DNA of 64,000 nt from Eggerthellaceae bacterium (GTDB taxonomy: Bacteria > Actinomycetota > Coriobacteriia > Coriobacteriales > Eggerthellaceae): contig JAAVZC010000006.1 in assembly GCA_022791455.1 (NCBI GenBank), positions 113,635 to 177,634 of the forward strand, in the 5' to 3' direction. Within the stretch, counting starts at the first letter, position 1. The number at the start of each line of letters is the position of its first letter. Below the pieces are notes generated by a model. That model was given only the letters and a program-made list of their open reading frames with translations. It had not been told where the DNA came from and did not search any database. Made by a program: the position numbers and the translations under genes. Positions 9,031 to 15,830 of this stretch are shown here, in pieces.

Positions 9031-9146
9031 CCGGCGAACAGCAGGATTTGGCAACATTTCCCTTTCGTGCAAATTGTTACCGCAACTCCTCCATTTCCCC
9101 AGGTGGAGGCTGGTTTTGAGACCCAACTCCAAGCGCCGTTCGCCGG
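9031..9146 (-). ncRNA. Candidate structured leader RNA (class not recognised)
   Basis: Between trkA and the lysozyme-like gene a perfect nine-base helix (CCGGCGAAC with GTTCGCCGG) closes a 116-base domain. Inside it are a CCTCCA/TGGAGG hairpin and a second hairpin pairing GGTAACA-ATTT with AAATGTTGCC. The layout is riboswitch-like, and cell-wall hydrolases in Actinomycetota are often controlled by c-di-AMP (ydaO) riboswitches, but the ydaO consensus is not recognised here. Confidence 0.4.
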
Positions 9147-9163
9147 CTGCGAAGGGCCGTCAG

Positions 9164-9835
9164 CTATAGGTTCCTGAACACTGCGCGCACGTCGTCCAGC
9201 ACATCGTTATCGGCAATGACAATCACCTTGTCGCCGGGGTAGGCCAGAGTGTCCTCGCCCACCACTTCCACGTCATCGGTGCTGGCCACGGCCGCAATAA
9301 TGGCGCCCTCCGGCACCGGAATGGAGCTCACCAGAATGCCGTCGTCGTCGCTGTGATGGCGGCGGTGCGGCACCACCACTTCGGACAGCGACACATTGCC
9401 GTGAGTAAGCGAGGTCACCACGCTCACCGACCCCAGCATGGCCTCTTCCTCAATCAAGTTCGCAATGAGCGTCGTAGAGGAGACGCACTCGATGCCCACT
9501 TCGCGGAAGATGCGCAGGTTTTTGGGATTGTTCACACGGGCGATGCAGCGATTCACGTGAAACACGCGCTGGGCAATTTCGCAGCTCACCAGGTTGTTGT
9601 CGTCCTTGCCGGTGGTGGCCACGAACACGTCCGCTTGGCGGATTCCGGCGTCCTCCTGGAAGCGGGAGTCGCAGCCGTCGCCGTGGATGACCAGGTAGCG
9701 CCCCTCCAGCTGCACCGATAGGCGGTCGGCAGTTTTCAAATCCTGCTCGATCACCGCCACTTCGTTGTCGCCTTTCAGCAGCACTTGGGCCAGGTAGGCC
9801 CCAACTTTTCCGCCACCGGCAATCACGATGTTCAT
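9164..9835 (-). CDS. TrkA-family K+ uptake regulatory protein (second copy)
   Basis: A 223-residue RCK/TrkA protein: Rossmann TrkA_N domain starting MNIVIAGGGKVG (dinucleotide-binding GxGxxG form), then a TrkA_C domain (about 140-223). Such proteins sit on the cytoplasmic face of Trk/Ktr potassium channels and gate them through bound nucleotide. It follows a homologous trkA gene by 39 bases with a GGAAGGGA ribosome site, so the two are probably co-transcribed and may form a hetero-oligomeric ring. No TrkH/TrkG membrane subunit is in the window. Confidence 0.92.
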   Translation of the reverse strand: MNIVIAGGGKVGAYLAQVLLKGDNEVAVIEQDLKTADRLSVQLEGRYLVIHGDGCDSRFQEDAGIRQADVFVATTGKDDNNLVSCEIAQRVFHVNRCIARVNNPKNLRIFREVGIECVSSTTLIANLIEEEAMLGSVSVVTSLTHGNVSLSEVVVPHRRHHSDDDGILVSSIPVPEGAIIAAVASTDDVEVVGEDTLAYPGDKVIVIADNDVLDDVRAVFRNL

Positions 9836-9874
9836 GCTCGTTCCCTTCCGTCCGCTTCGTCCGCACCCGCGCCG

Positions 9875-10537
9875 TTAATCCTGGATGAACCGCGAGAACT
9901 GCGGCAGCAAATCGTGGCGCACGCAGGCCAGCACCAAGTCGCCGTTGTAGAGGATGGAGTCCGGCGCCGGAATGGAGCTGGCGGAGCCGTCGGACCGCTC
10001 GAAGGCGATGATGCGCACCTCGTGGTCGCGCTCCATTTCGGACACGCGGATGGAGCGCTTGTTCTCGCGATGCGACAGGTCCAGCGAGAAGCGCATGACC
10101 TCGAATTCGCCGAATGTCTCCAGGTGGGAGCCGTGGCCGGACACGATTTTCGAGAACACGTCTTCCGCCACCAGCGAGGTGCCGCACACGTAGTCCAGTC
10201 CCAGCTGCATGTAGGCGCGCTCGTGGTCGGGGTTGTAAAGGCGCGCGATGGCGTGGGGCACGTCGAACAGCCGCGTGGCCACTTCCGCGCACATCAGGTT
10301 CGCGTTGTCCGATTGCGTGACGGCCGCCAGCACGTCGCAGTCTTCCACGCCCGCCTTCAGCAGGGTGTCTTCATCGTAGCCAATGCCCTGGATGGTGGCA
10401 CCGTTGAACGATCGCCCCAGGTTAGAGAAGGCGTCGGCGTTCATGTCGATCACGCATACGTTGCCGCCGGTATCGGAAAGCATGTTGGCCAGCTGCGACC
10501 CCACGCGGCCGCACCCCACCACAATAACGTTGCTCAT
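9875..10537 (-). CDS. TrkA-family K+ uptake regulatory protein (first copy)
   Basis: A 220-residue RCK/TrkA protein with GCGRVG near residues 8-13, a conserved acidic residue at the end of strand two (VCVIDMNADAF), and a C-terminal TrkA_C region. It is first in the tandem trkA pair, with AAGGACGCC before the ATG. It differs from its partner throughout, so the pair is an old duplication and not a recent one. Separate Trk channel genes presumably lie elsewhere. Confidence 0.92.
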   Translation of the reverse strand: MSNVIVVGCGRVGSQLANMLSDTGGNVCVIDMNADAFSNLGRSFNGATIQGIGYDEDTLLKAGVEDCDVLAAVTQSDNANLMCAEVATRLFDVPHAIARLYNPDHERAYMQLGLDYVCGTSLVAEDVFSKIVSGHGSHLETFGEFEVMRFSLDLSHRENKRSIRVSEMERDHEVRIIAFERSDGSASSIPAPDSILYNGDLVLACVRHDLLPQFSRFIQD

Positions 10538-10683
10538 GAGGCGTCCTTACAGTCGAAAAACTTCGCAGCCCATCATAGCGGTTTTGGGGAACGACGCGCC
10601 CCGGACACCCCCACCCGGAGCAAAACCGCTATACTGATGCGACTAAACCTACGTCATCTCGACCGAATCGCCTTCGCCTCCTT

Positions 10684-10781
10684 CGTCATCTCGAGCGGAG
10701 CGCGAAGCGCGTAGTCGAGAGATCTTCTCAGCTGGAAAGATCTCTCCACTCCGGCCCTTCGGGCCTCCGGTCGAGATGACG
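10684..10781. repeat. Palindromic intergenic repeat, variant 1
   Basis: A composite inverted repeat bounded by CGTCATCTCGAG and a matching CGAGATGACG end, with internal GAGAGATCTT/AAGATCTCTC arms. It is a variant of the CGTCATCCTGAG family found at 11679, 19311, 32885, 34610, 46889, 48001 and 48553. A truncated end (CGTCATCTCGACCG) lies just upstream near 10653. It ends about 20 bases before the next gene. Confidence 0.75.
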
Positions 10782-10801
10782 ACTAGCGAGAAAAGGCGGT
10801 T

Positions 10802-11635
10802 ATGGACGTACCGAAATCGGGCGAAGGCCCGGACGACAAGGACAAGTCGCGGGGCTTTTTGAGCTTCCTGAAACCCATGTTGCACGACGCGCCCTCGGAA
10901 GAGGAGCTGCTGGACATGATGGACGAAAACGCGGAAATCCAAGAGGACGAGAAGCGGATGATCCGCGACATCCTGGGGCTGGCGGACATGGCGGTGCGCG
11001 AAATTATGACGCCGCGCGTGGACATGATGCTGGTAGAGGACACCGAAACCTGCCGCGTGGCGCTGGAGCGCATGCGGGGCACCGGCTACTCGCGCCTGCC
11101 GGTGTACCACGACGACATCGACGGCATTGTCGGAATAGTGCACTACAAGGACCTCATGGGGCCGCTGATGGACGGCCGCGCCGACGAGCCGGTCACTAAA
11201 TATATGTACGACGCGCTGTTCGTCCCGGAAACGAAGGACGTGGTGCCGCTGCTGGGCGAGATGCAGGAGCAACGGCAGCAGATGGCCATCGTGGTGGACG
11301 AATACGGCGGAACCGACGGCCTTATCACGGTGGAGGACATCGTGGAAGAGATCGTGGGCGAGATCATGGACGAAACCGACGCCGACGACGAGATGATCAC
11401 GCTGGTGGAAGCCGGCGTGTGGCGCGCAGACGGCCGCTTCCCCACCGACGACGCCATCGAGCTGGGCTGGCCCGTGACGGACTCCGACGACTACGAAACC
11501 ATCGCCGGCTGGCTGCTGGCCACCCTGGACTACGTGCCGAAACCCGGCGACGAGCTGGAGCTTGACGGCTACCAATTCCGCATAGAGCGCATGCGCCGCC
11601 GCCGCATCAGCCAAGTAAAAGTGCGGAAGCTGTAA
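10802..11635 (+). CDS. CorC/HlyC-like CBS-pair protein
   Basis: A 277-residue soluble protein of the CorC/HlyC group. After a short acidic head come the IREIMTPRVDM-type motif (here VREIMTPRVDM), two CBS domains (about 60-190) and a C-terminal CorC_HlyC domain (about 200-277). There is no DUF21 membrane domain, so it resembles E. coli CorC and not the full transporter; CorC proteins bind adenine nucleotides and are linked to Mg2+/Co2+ efflux. A ribosome site AAAGGCGG precedes the ATG. It stands alone on the plus strand, between two palindromic repeats. Confidence 0.9.
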   Translation: MDVPKSGEGPDDKDKSRGFLSFLKPMLHDAPSEEELLDMMDENAEIQEDEKRMIRDILGLADMAVREIMTPRVDMMLVEDTETCRVALERMRGTGYSRLPVYHDDIDGIVGIVHYKDLMGPLMDGRADEPVTKYMYDALFVPETKDVVPLLGEMQEQRQQMAIVVDEYGGTDGLITVEDIVEEIVGEIMDETDADDEMITLVEAGVWRADGRFPTDDAIELGWPVTDSDDYETIAGWLLATLDYVPKPGDELELDGYQFRIERMRRRRISQVKVRKL

Positions 11636-11678
11636 GGACCTCAGCCTTAAAGCCACAACCGCAACCATGCCCCCGACT

Positions 11679-11749
11679 CGTCATCCTGAGCAACGCGAAG
11701 GATCTTTACCCCGCAACTGGAAAGATTCTTCGCTGCGCTCAGGATGACG
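11679..11749. repeat. Palindromic intergenic repeat, variant 2
   Basis: Bounded by CGTCATCCTGAG and CTCAGGATGACG, with internal GAAGGATCTTT and AAAGATTCTTC arms: a clean 71-base inverted repeat. It ends ten bases before the next ATG. Confidence 0.85.
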
Positions 11750-11759
11750 ACCAACAACT

Positions 11760-12140
11760 ATGACGAAGCTTAATTCCGACATACTCTTCCGGATTTTTAT
11801 CGGCATATGCCTTCTTGCCTCTGCCGTTCTGTTCGCCGCCGCAGCATGGACGGCGTTTGCTCCTACTGAAGAAGACGAAGCTGTCGACGAGGAGCTCATG
11901 CTCGTGGGATCATGGCCCTATGTTGACGGCACCCTTATCTCTGCAGAATACGTTGGCGAGGACTTCGAGATTGTGGTCCGAAATGAAGTCACAACCGAAG
12001 AAGAAGCCTGGATTGTTTGCGACTCTGACCTGATTCAGGCAATAGCGCAATTCCCCCTCGGTTCAAAAGTCGAGGGCTGGGCAGGCTACAACAATGATCG
12101 AAAAATGCACGTAGTAACCGAACTCGCCGTGGTTGACTAG
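11760..12140 (+). CDS. Small hypothetical single-pass membrane protein
   Basis: A 126-residue protein with one hydrophobic segment (about 9-32), an acidic linker (EEDEAVDEE) and a small exported domain of about 80 residues. It matches no family I recognise. GC is lower than in the neighbours and no clear Shine-Dalgarno precedes the ATG; the start is only ten bases after a palindromic repeat, which may have displaced the original leader. It could be an acquired gene. It faces the NRMT-type transporter gene tail to tail. Confidence 0.6.
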   Translation: MTKLNSDILFRIFIGICLLASAVLFAAAAWTAFAPTEEDEAVDEELMLVGSWPYVDGTLISAEYVGEDFEIVVRNEVTTEEEAWIVCDSDLIQAIAQFPLGSKVEGWAGYNNDRKMHVVTELAVVD

Positions 12141-12165
12141 CACTCGTGATCAGGGGATTCCCCAA

Positions 12166-12220
12166 TTAGTGAAATAATAGTGAAGTAAGTATTTCACTAT
12201 TATTTCACTAAATTTCACTA
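12166..12220. repeat. AT-rich perfect inverted repeat with extra half-site
   Basis: Two 19-base arms (12166-12184 and 12193-12211) are perfectly complementary around an eight-base loop. Each arm contains two TTTCACTA-type units and a fifth unit, ATTTCACTATT, follows at 12211-12221. It lies between convergent genes. The stem is AT-rich and lacks the GC core of an ordinary terminator, so it looks more like a multi-operator or a remnant of one. Confidence 0.7.
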
Positions 12221-12232
12221 TTCGCAATAATC

Positions 12233-13789
12233 CTACGCTAGGCCGAGGAGTTGCATGATGAAGAGGGCTAGGGTGAGGAGCGCTACTACCGCGACGGTGG
12301 CCCAGAGGAGCACTTTCGCTACGCGGCCGCTTTTGTAGGTGCCCATGACTCGTTTGTCGGCGGCGATGATGGCCATGAACGCCAGCAGCACCGGCAGGAT
12401 GACGCCGTTCACGAACTGCGCCGTCAGCATCATGGCCAGCAGATCCACGCCCGGCAGCAGCACCACTACGGCCGAGAACACAATCACGAAGGTGAACAGA
12501 CCCTTGAAGGTGGGCGCCTCGCGCCACTTCAGCGACACGCCCGCCTCCCAACCGAACGCCTCGCAAATCACGAACGCCGTGGTCAGCGGCAGCACGCACG
12601 CCGCCAGGAAGCTGGCCGCCACCAGGCCTACCGCGAACAGCACCTTCGCATACGGCCCCGCGAACGGCGCCAGCGCAGCGGCGGCGTCGGCGGCGCTTTC
12701 GATAGCGATCCCCTGCGGGAACAGCACCGCGCCCGTGGTCACAATGATGAACCACGCCACCAGGCAAGCGGCGATGGTGCCGGAAACCGAGTCCACTTTC
12801 TGCGAGAACAGGTCGTCGCTGGTGAGGCCCTTCTCCACCACGTTGCTTTGGGTGAAGAACATCATCCACGGCGCGATAGTGGTACCGATCATGGCGATGA
12901 CCAGGGAAATGAAGCTGGTCTGCCCCACAAAATCCGGCACCACGGTGTGCTCGAGCGCGCTGGCCCAGTCCGGCTGCGCCATGAACGCCGCCACAATGTA
13001 GGTGATGAACACGAGCGACAGCCCCAGAAACACCTTCTGCACCCGCTTGTAAGAGCCCCCGACCACCAGCAGCCACACCGCCACCGCGGCCAGCGGCACC
13101 GAGATGTACTTCGACACGCCGAACATCTCCATGCCCGATGCAATGCCGGCGAACTCGGAAAACGTGGTGCACACGTTACCCACCAGCAGCGCCAACATGG
13201 CCAGCGCCGTCAGGCGGATGCCGAACCGCTCGCGAATGAGCGCCGCGAACCCCTTGCCCGTGACCGCGCCCATGCGACCGGCAGTGGTCTCCACCAGAAT
13301 CAGCAGCACGCACATGATGGGGATGACCCACAGCGTGGAGAAGCCGAACTGCGCACCGGCGGTGGAGTAGGTGGAAATGCCGCCGGCGTCGTTGCCGGCC
13401 ATGGCGGTCACGATGCCCGGCCCCATGGCCGCCAGCACCAGCAGCATCTTGGAGGGCTTGCGCTTCTGCACCTCTTCTTCGCGGGTGGACTCGCGCTCCA
13501 TCTCCACCAGCTCCGCCTGCACGTGGTCGTTCGACAGGCCGTTGGTGGCGAAACCGCCCTTGCCCCGCAGCGTTTCCGCCACCGAGACAGCCCCCGCCGG
13601 CGCCACGGACGGAGCCTCTGCCCCCGGCCGGCCGCTGCCCTTCTTCGCGCCGCCCTCGTCCAGCTTCGCCAGCACTTTCCCGCCGGGCACCGGGCGCTTC
13701 CCGGTCATGCCCCGCACCGGCAGCCCCCGGCTCTTGCCGCGGGCCCGCGCCACCCTCATGTTCTTGTTGTCTTCGTCGTTGCGCGCCAT
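12233..13789 (-). CDS. NRAMP-related Mg2+ transporter (NRMT type)
   Basis: A 518-residue SLC11/NRAMP-superfamily transporter with a basic, Pro/Gly-rich cytoplasmic N-terminus of about 110 residues and then about eleven membrane helices. The metal-site motif of helix 1, DPGN in Mn2+/Fe2+ transporters, is DAGG here (Asp134), and the helix 6 MPH motif is replaced by APW (TTIAPW at 303-308), so the metal-selecting Met is lost. Loss of this Met is a hallmark of NRAMP-related magnesium transporters (NRMTs), one of which was characterised from Eggerthella lenta. Mg2+ is therefore the likely substrate. It follows an MgtE-like gene by 15 bases in one operon, which supports this. Confidence 0.87.
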   Translation of the reverse strand: MARNDEDNKNMRVARARGKSRGLPVRGMTGKRPVPGGKVLAKLDEGGAKKGSGRPGAEAPSVAPAGAVSVAETLRGKGGFATNGLSNDHVQAELVEMERESTREEEVQKRKPSKMLLVLAAMGPGIVTAMAGNDAGGISTYSTAGAQFGFSTLWVIPIMCVLLILVETTAGRMGAVTGKGFAALIRERFGIRLTALAMLALLVGNVCTTFSEFAGIASGMEMFGVSKYISVPLAAVAVWLLVVGGSYKRVQKVFLGLSLVFITYIVAAFMAQPDWASALEHTVVPDFVGQTSFISLVIAMIGTTIAPWMMFFTQSNVVEKGLTSDDLFSQKVDSVSGTIAACLVAWFIIVTTGAVLFPQGIAIESAADAAAALAPFAGPYAKVLFAVGLVAASFLAACVLPLTTAFVICEAFGWEAGVSLKWREAPTFKGLFTFVIVFSAVVVLLPGVDLLAMMLTAQFVNGVILPVLLAFMAIIAADKRVMGTYKSGRVAKVLLWATVAVVALLTLALFIMQLLGLA

Positions 13790-13804
13790 GCCATCACCGC
13801 CGCA

Positions 13805-15169
13805 CTAGCTGACGTGCCACGTTCCGGTGGCGGACATCACCTGCACCACCACGAAGGTGTACAGCGCCAGCACCAGCAGCGCCGCCAGCGCAATTCCCAG
13901 GCCCTTGCCCAGGCTGACCTTGGTGCGCTCGCTGCTCACGTCGTCCTCGATGGCGTCCCACGCGTCTTCGGTGGTCACGATGCCCACAATGGCGCCGCGC
14001 TCGTCCACCACCGGCATGGCGGGAATGTCGTACTTGAAGATATCGGCCGCCACGTCCTCTTCGGTTTCGTTGGGGCTCACGGAAATCACGTCATCGTACA
14101 TGACGTCGCCCACCACTTTGGAGTCGTCCGTCAGCACCAGCGTGCGCAGCGACAGCACACCCACCAGCTTGTCGTAATCGTCCGTTACATATACATAGTG
14201 AACGGTGGGGTGATCCTCGTCCAACTCGCGCAGCACCTCGATGGTCTCCCCCACCGTGGCCGTGCGCTCCACCGCCACGAACTGGGTGGTCATCATGCCG
14301 CCGGCGGTGCCGTCTTTGTAGCCCAGAAGGCGGCGAATTTCAGTGGCGTCCTCCATGCCCATCAGGCGCAGCAGCGTTTCCGCCTTCTCGTAGGGAAGGT
14401 CGCGCACAATGTCGGCGGCGTCGTCCGGGTCCATATCGCCAATCAGGCGCGCGGCGCGGGCATCGTCCAAGTCGTCGATGAACTCCGCCTGGTACTCGTC
14501 TTCCATTTCCGAAATTGCCTCGGTGGCCTGGGCGTCGTCCAGGTGCTCGAACACCGCCGCCCGCTGCTGCGGGTCCAGCTGCTCCAGAATGTCCGCCACG
14601 TCGGCCGGGTGCAGCTCGTCCAAACGACGATGGGTCACGGAAAGCTGCACTTCCGAAAGGTCGCGGTCCAGCAGGTCCATATAGTTCCAGGCAATCAACT
14701 GCTCGTCGATGCGCTTCCCGAACGCCTTCGCCACCGCCACCGTGGCCTTCTCCAGCAGCGGATGCAGCCCGCGCAGAATGCCGCGCGCGCCCACTTCCGC
14801 GCCCAAAAGCCGCAGCTGGCTGCCGGATTGCGACAGCTTCAGGTCGTTTACGCGCACCACCTTCATGCCCTGGGTGTCCACAATCTGCCGGTTCAACAGA
14901 TCGCGAGCCAGCAGCACTTCGTCGGGCTGCAGATAGCTGAAACGAATGTCGTGGGCGTCCACCCCCAGCGTGATGCCGTCTTCGGTGAACTCGTCCACGT
15001 ACTTGCGCCACGAGATCATGAACGGCACCTTGCCCGGCCCCTGGAACGCCAGGCTGGTAATGCGGGGGAACACCTCGCCGGTGGAAATGGCCAGGTCAGA
15101 GATGGTGCCAAGCTTCTCGCCGGTTGCATCGACGACAGGCTTGCCTATCATTTGGGACAAATAGAGCAT
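13805..15169 (-). CDS. MgtE N-domain/CBS protein with single membrane helix
   Basis: A 454-residue protein: a PRC-barrel-like start (MIGKPVVDATGEKLGTISDL), a middle region, an MgtE_N superhelical domain (about 180-290, ELHPADVADILEQLDPQQRA and PDDAADIVRDLPYEKAE), a CBS pair (about 290-410), and one C-terminal membrane helix (about 422-443). It has the Mg2+-sensing cytoplasmic parts of MgtE but only one of the five pore helices, so it cannot be an MgtE channel itself. As the first gene of the operon with an NRMT-type transporter it is probably the Mg2+-responsive regulator or gate of that transporter. AAAGGA precedes the ATG. Confidence 0.87.
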   Translation of the reverse strand: MLYLSQMIGKPVVDATGEKLGTISDLAISTGEVFPRITSLAFQGPGKVPFMISWRKYVDEFTEDGITLGVDAHDIRFSYLQPDEVLLARDLLNRQIVDTQGMKVVRVNDLKLSQSGSQLRLLGAEVGARGILRGLHPLLEKATVAVAKAFGKRIDEQLIAWNYMDLLDRDLSEVQLSVTHRRLDELHPADVADILEQLDPQQRAAVFEHLDDAQATEAISEMEDEYQAEFIDDLDDARAARLIGDMDPDDAADIVRDLPYEKAETLLRLMGMEDATEIRRLLGYKDGTAGGMMTTQFVAVERTATVGETIEVLRELDEDHPTVHYVYVTDDYDKLVGVLSLRTLVLTDDSKVVGDVMYDDVISVSPNETEEDVAADIFKYDIPAMPVVDERGAIVGIVTTEDAWDAIEDDVSSERTKVSLGKGLGIALAALLVLALYTFVVVQVMSATGTWHVS

Positions 15170-15197
15170 GACGTATTCCTTTGCGCATCCAGTCGTT

Positions 15198-15365
15198 TTC
15201 CCGACGGAGCGCGAAGGCCGCCGCCGGGAAGGTTACATACTGTGAGGCTTCGATTTTCGAACCTTCACGAATGTCCTTCCTCTTAAACTTCAGAATCGTG
15301 CTTGCACGGGCCCGCGCCCGAAGGCGCTTCTGGCCGCTTGAAATTTCGCAAGCTTATTGATTATA
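15198..15365 (-). promoter_or_regulatory. Promoter and long structured leader of the Mg2+ operon
   Basis: A TATAAT -10 box lies on the minus strand (15360-15365), giving a leader of about 180 bases before the start at 15169. The leader can form a ten-pair hairpin (TTCCCGGCGG with CCGTCGGGAA, 15198-15230) and, upstream of it, an alternative pairing GAAGGTT/AACCTTC with an inner TTCGA/TCGAA hairpin. The shared AACCTTCCC stretch makes the two structures compete. I do not recognise M-box or ykoY-type Mn2+ riboswitch consensus. The rest of 15366-15525 shows nothing clear. Confidence 0.42.
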
Positions 15366-15525
15366 GGAGAAACGCCCCGGAAGAGAAACCGCGACATCCC
15401 CCGAAGGCCCCATTTTCAAGTTAGCGATTCCGGTTTGCCCTCAACACCGCCGCCGTTCGCGGACATTTCGCCAAAAAACGCTCCATTGTGGTAAAGTGGC
15501 GGCCATGCAAATGGAGAAGGGACAT

Positions 15526-15732
15526 ATGGCTGACGGCGCGTGCGCGGTAATGAGCGCCCACAAAGCGGCGCAGTGTTGCAACGCTGAGGACGCGTGCGCC
15601 CTGATGAGCGCCCACAAGGCCGCCCAGTGTTGCGGCAATGCGGTTGCTCATCAGTGCGCACTCATGAGCGCTCACAAAGCTGCGCAGAAACTGGCTGGCA
15701 GCCATCCCCCACAATTTGAGTTTCGATATTGA
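15526..15732 (+). CDS. Small Cys/His-rich protein with three MSAHKAAQ repeats
   Basis: A 68-residue protein that matches no family I know. GGAGAAGG lies five bases before the ATG and a strong terminator follows the stop, so it is a separate transcription unit. The octapeptide MSAHKAAQ occurs at 9-16, 27-34 and 47-54, each preceded by C-A-(V/L). Between the three octapeptide copies every DNA difference is synonymous (Ala GCG/GCC/GCT, Lys AAA/AAG), which shows that the peptide is translated and selected. Seven Cys (6, 17, 18, 24, 35, 36, 44) and five His suggest metal binding or disulfide/thiol chemistry. There is no signal peptide or membrane helix. An antisense ORF covers the region but lacks these signs. 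Confidence 0.8.
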   Translation: MADGACAVMSAHKAAQCCNAEDACALMSAHKAAQCCGNAVAHQCALMSAHKAAQKLAGSHPPQFEFRY

Positions 15733-15763
15733 TAGCACACGGTTTTGACCGGTGCTATTTTTT
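15732..15763 (+). terminator. Terminator of the small repeat-protein gene
   Basis: ATAGCAC-(A)CGGT / ACCG-GTGCTAT stem with a TTTTG loop, followed by seven T residues, beginning at the last base of the stop codon. Confidence 0.85.
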
Positions 15764-15830
15764 TGCGCCGATAACTCAAGGCCGTGTGCGTTCCCGGGTT
15801 TATGCATCAACGGAAAGCTAAGGAAGAGAC

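Noticed and set aside
9031..9146. Assignment of the leader as a c-di-AMP (ydaO) riboswitch
   Set aside because: Context fits, but the conserved ydaO sequence blocks are not found; kept as an unclassified structured leader.
12848..15286. Very long plus-strand ORF (over 800 codons) opposite the Mg2+ operon
   Set aside because: His/Gln/Arg-rich translation without domains; it is the GC-rich shadow of two well-supported minus-strand genes.
15170..15420. M-box (ykoK) Mg2+ riboswitch before the MgtE-like gene
   Set aside because: The conserved GGTGAGGCTCC-type core is absent.
15541..15690. Tandem repeats as a CRISPR-like or structured RNA array
   Set aside because: Only three units with 54- and 60-base periods, no conserved hairpin, and codon-pattern divergence; best explained as protein repeats.
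15421..15810. Antisense ORF of 129 codons over the small repeat protein
   Set aside because: No ribosome site; differences between repeats are synonymous in the plus frame, which supports the plus-strand protein.
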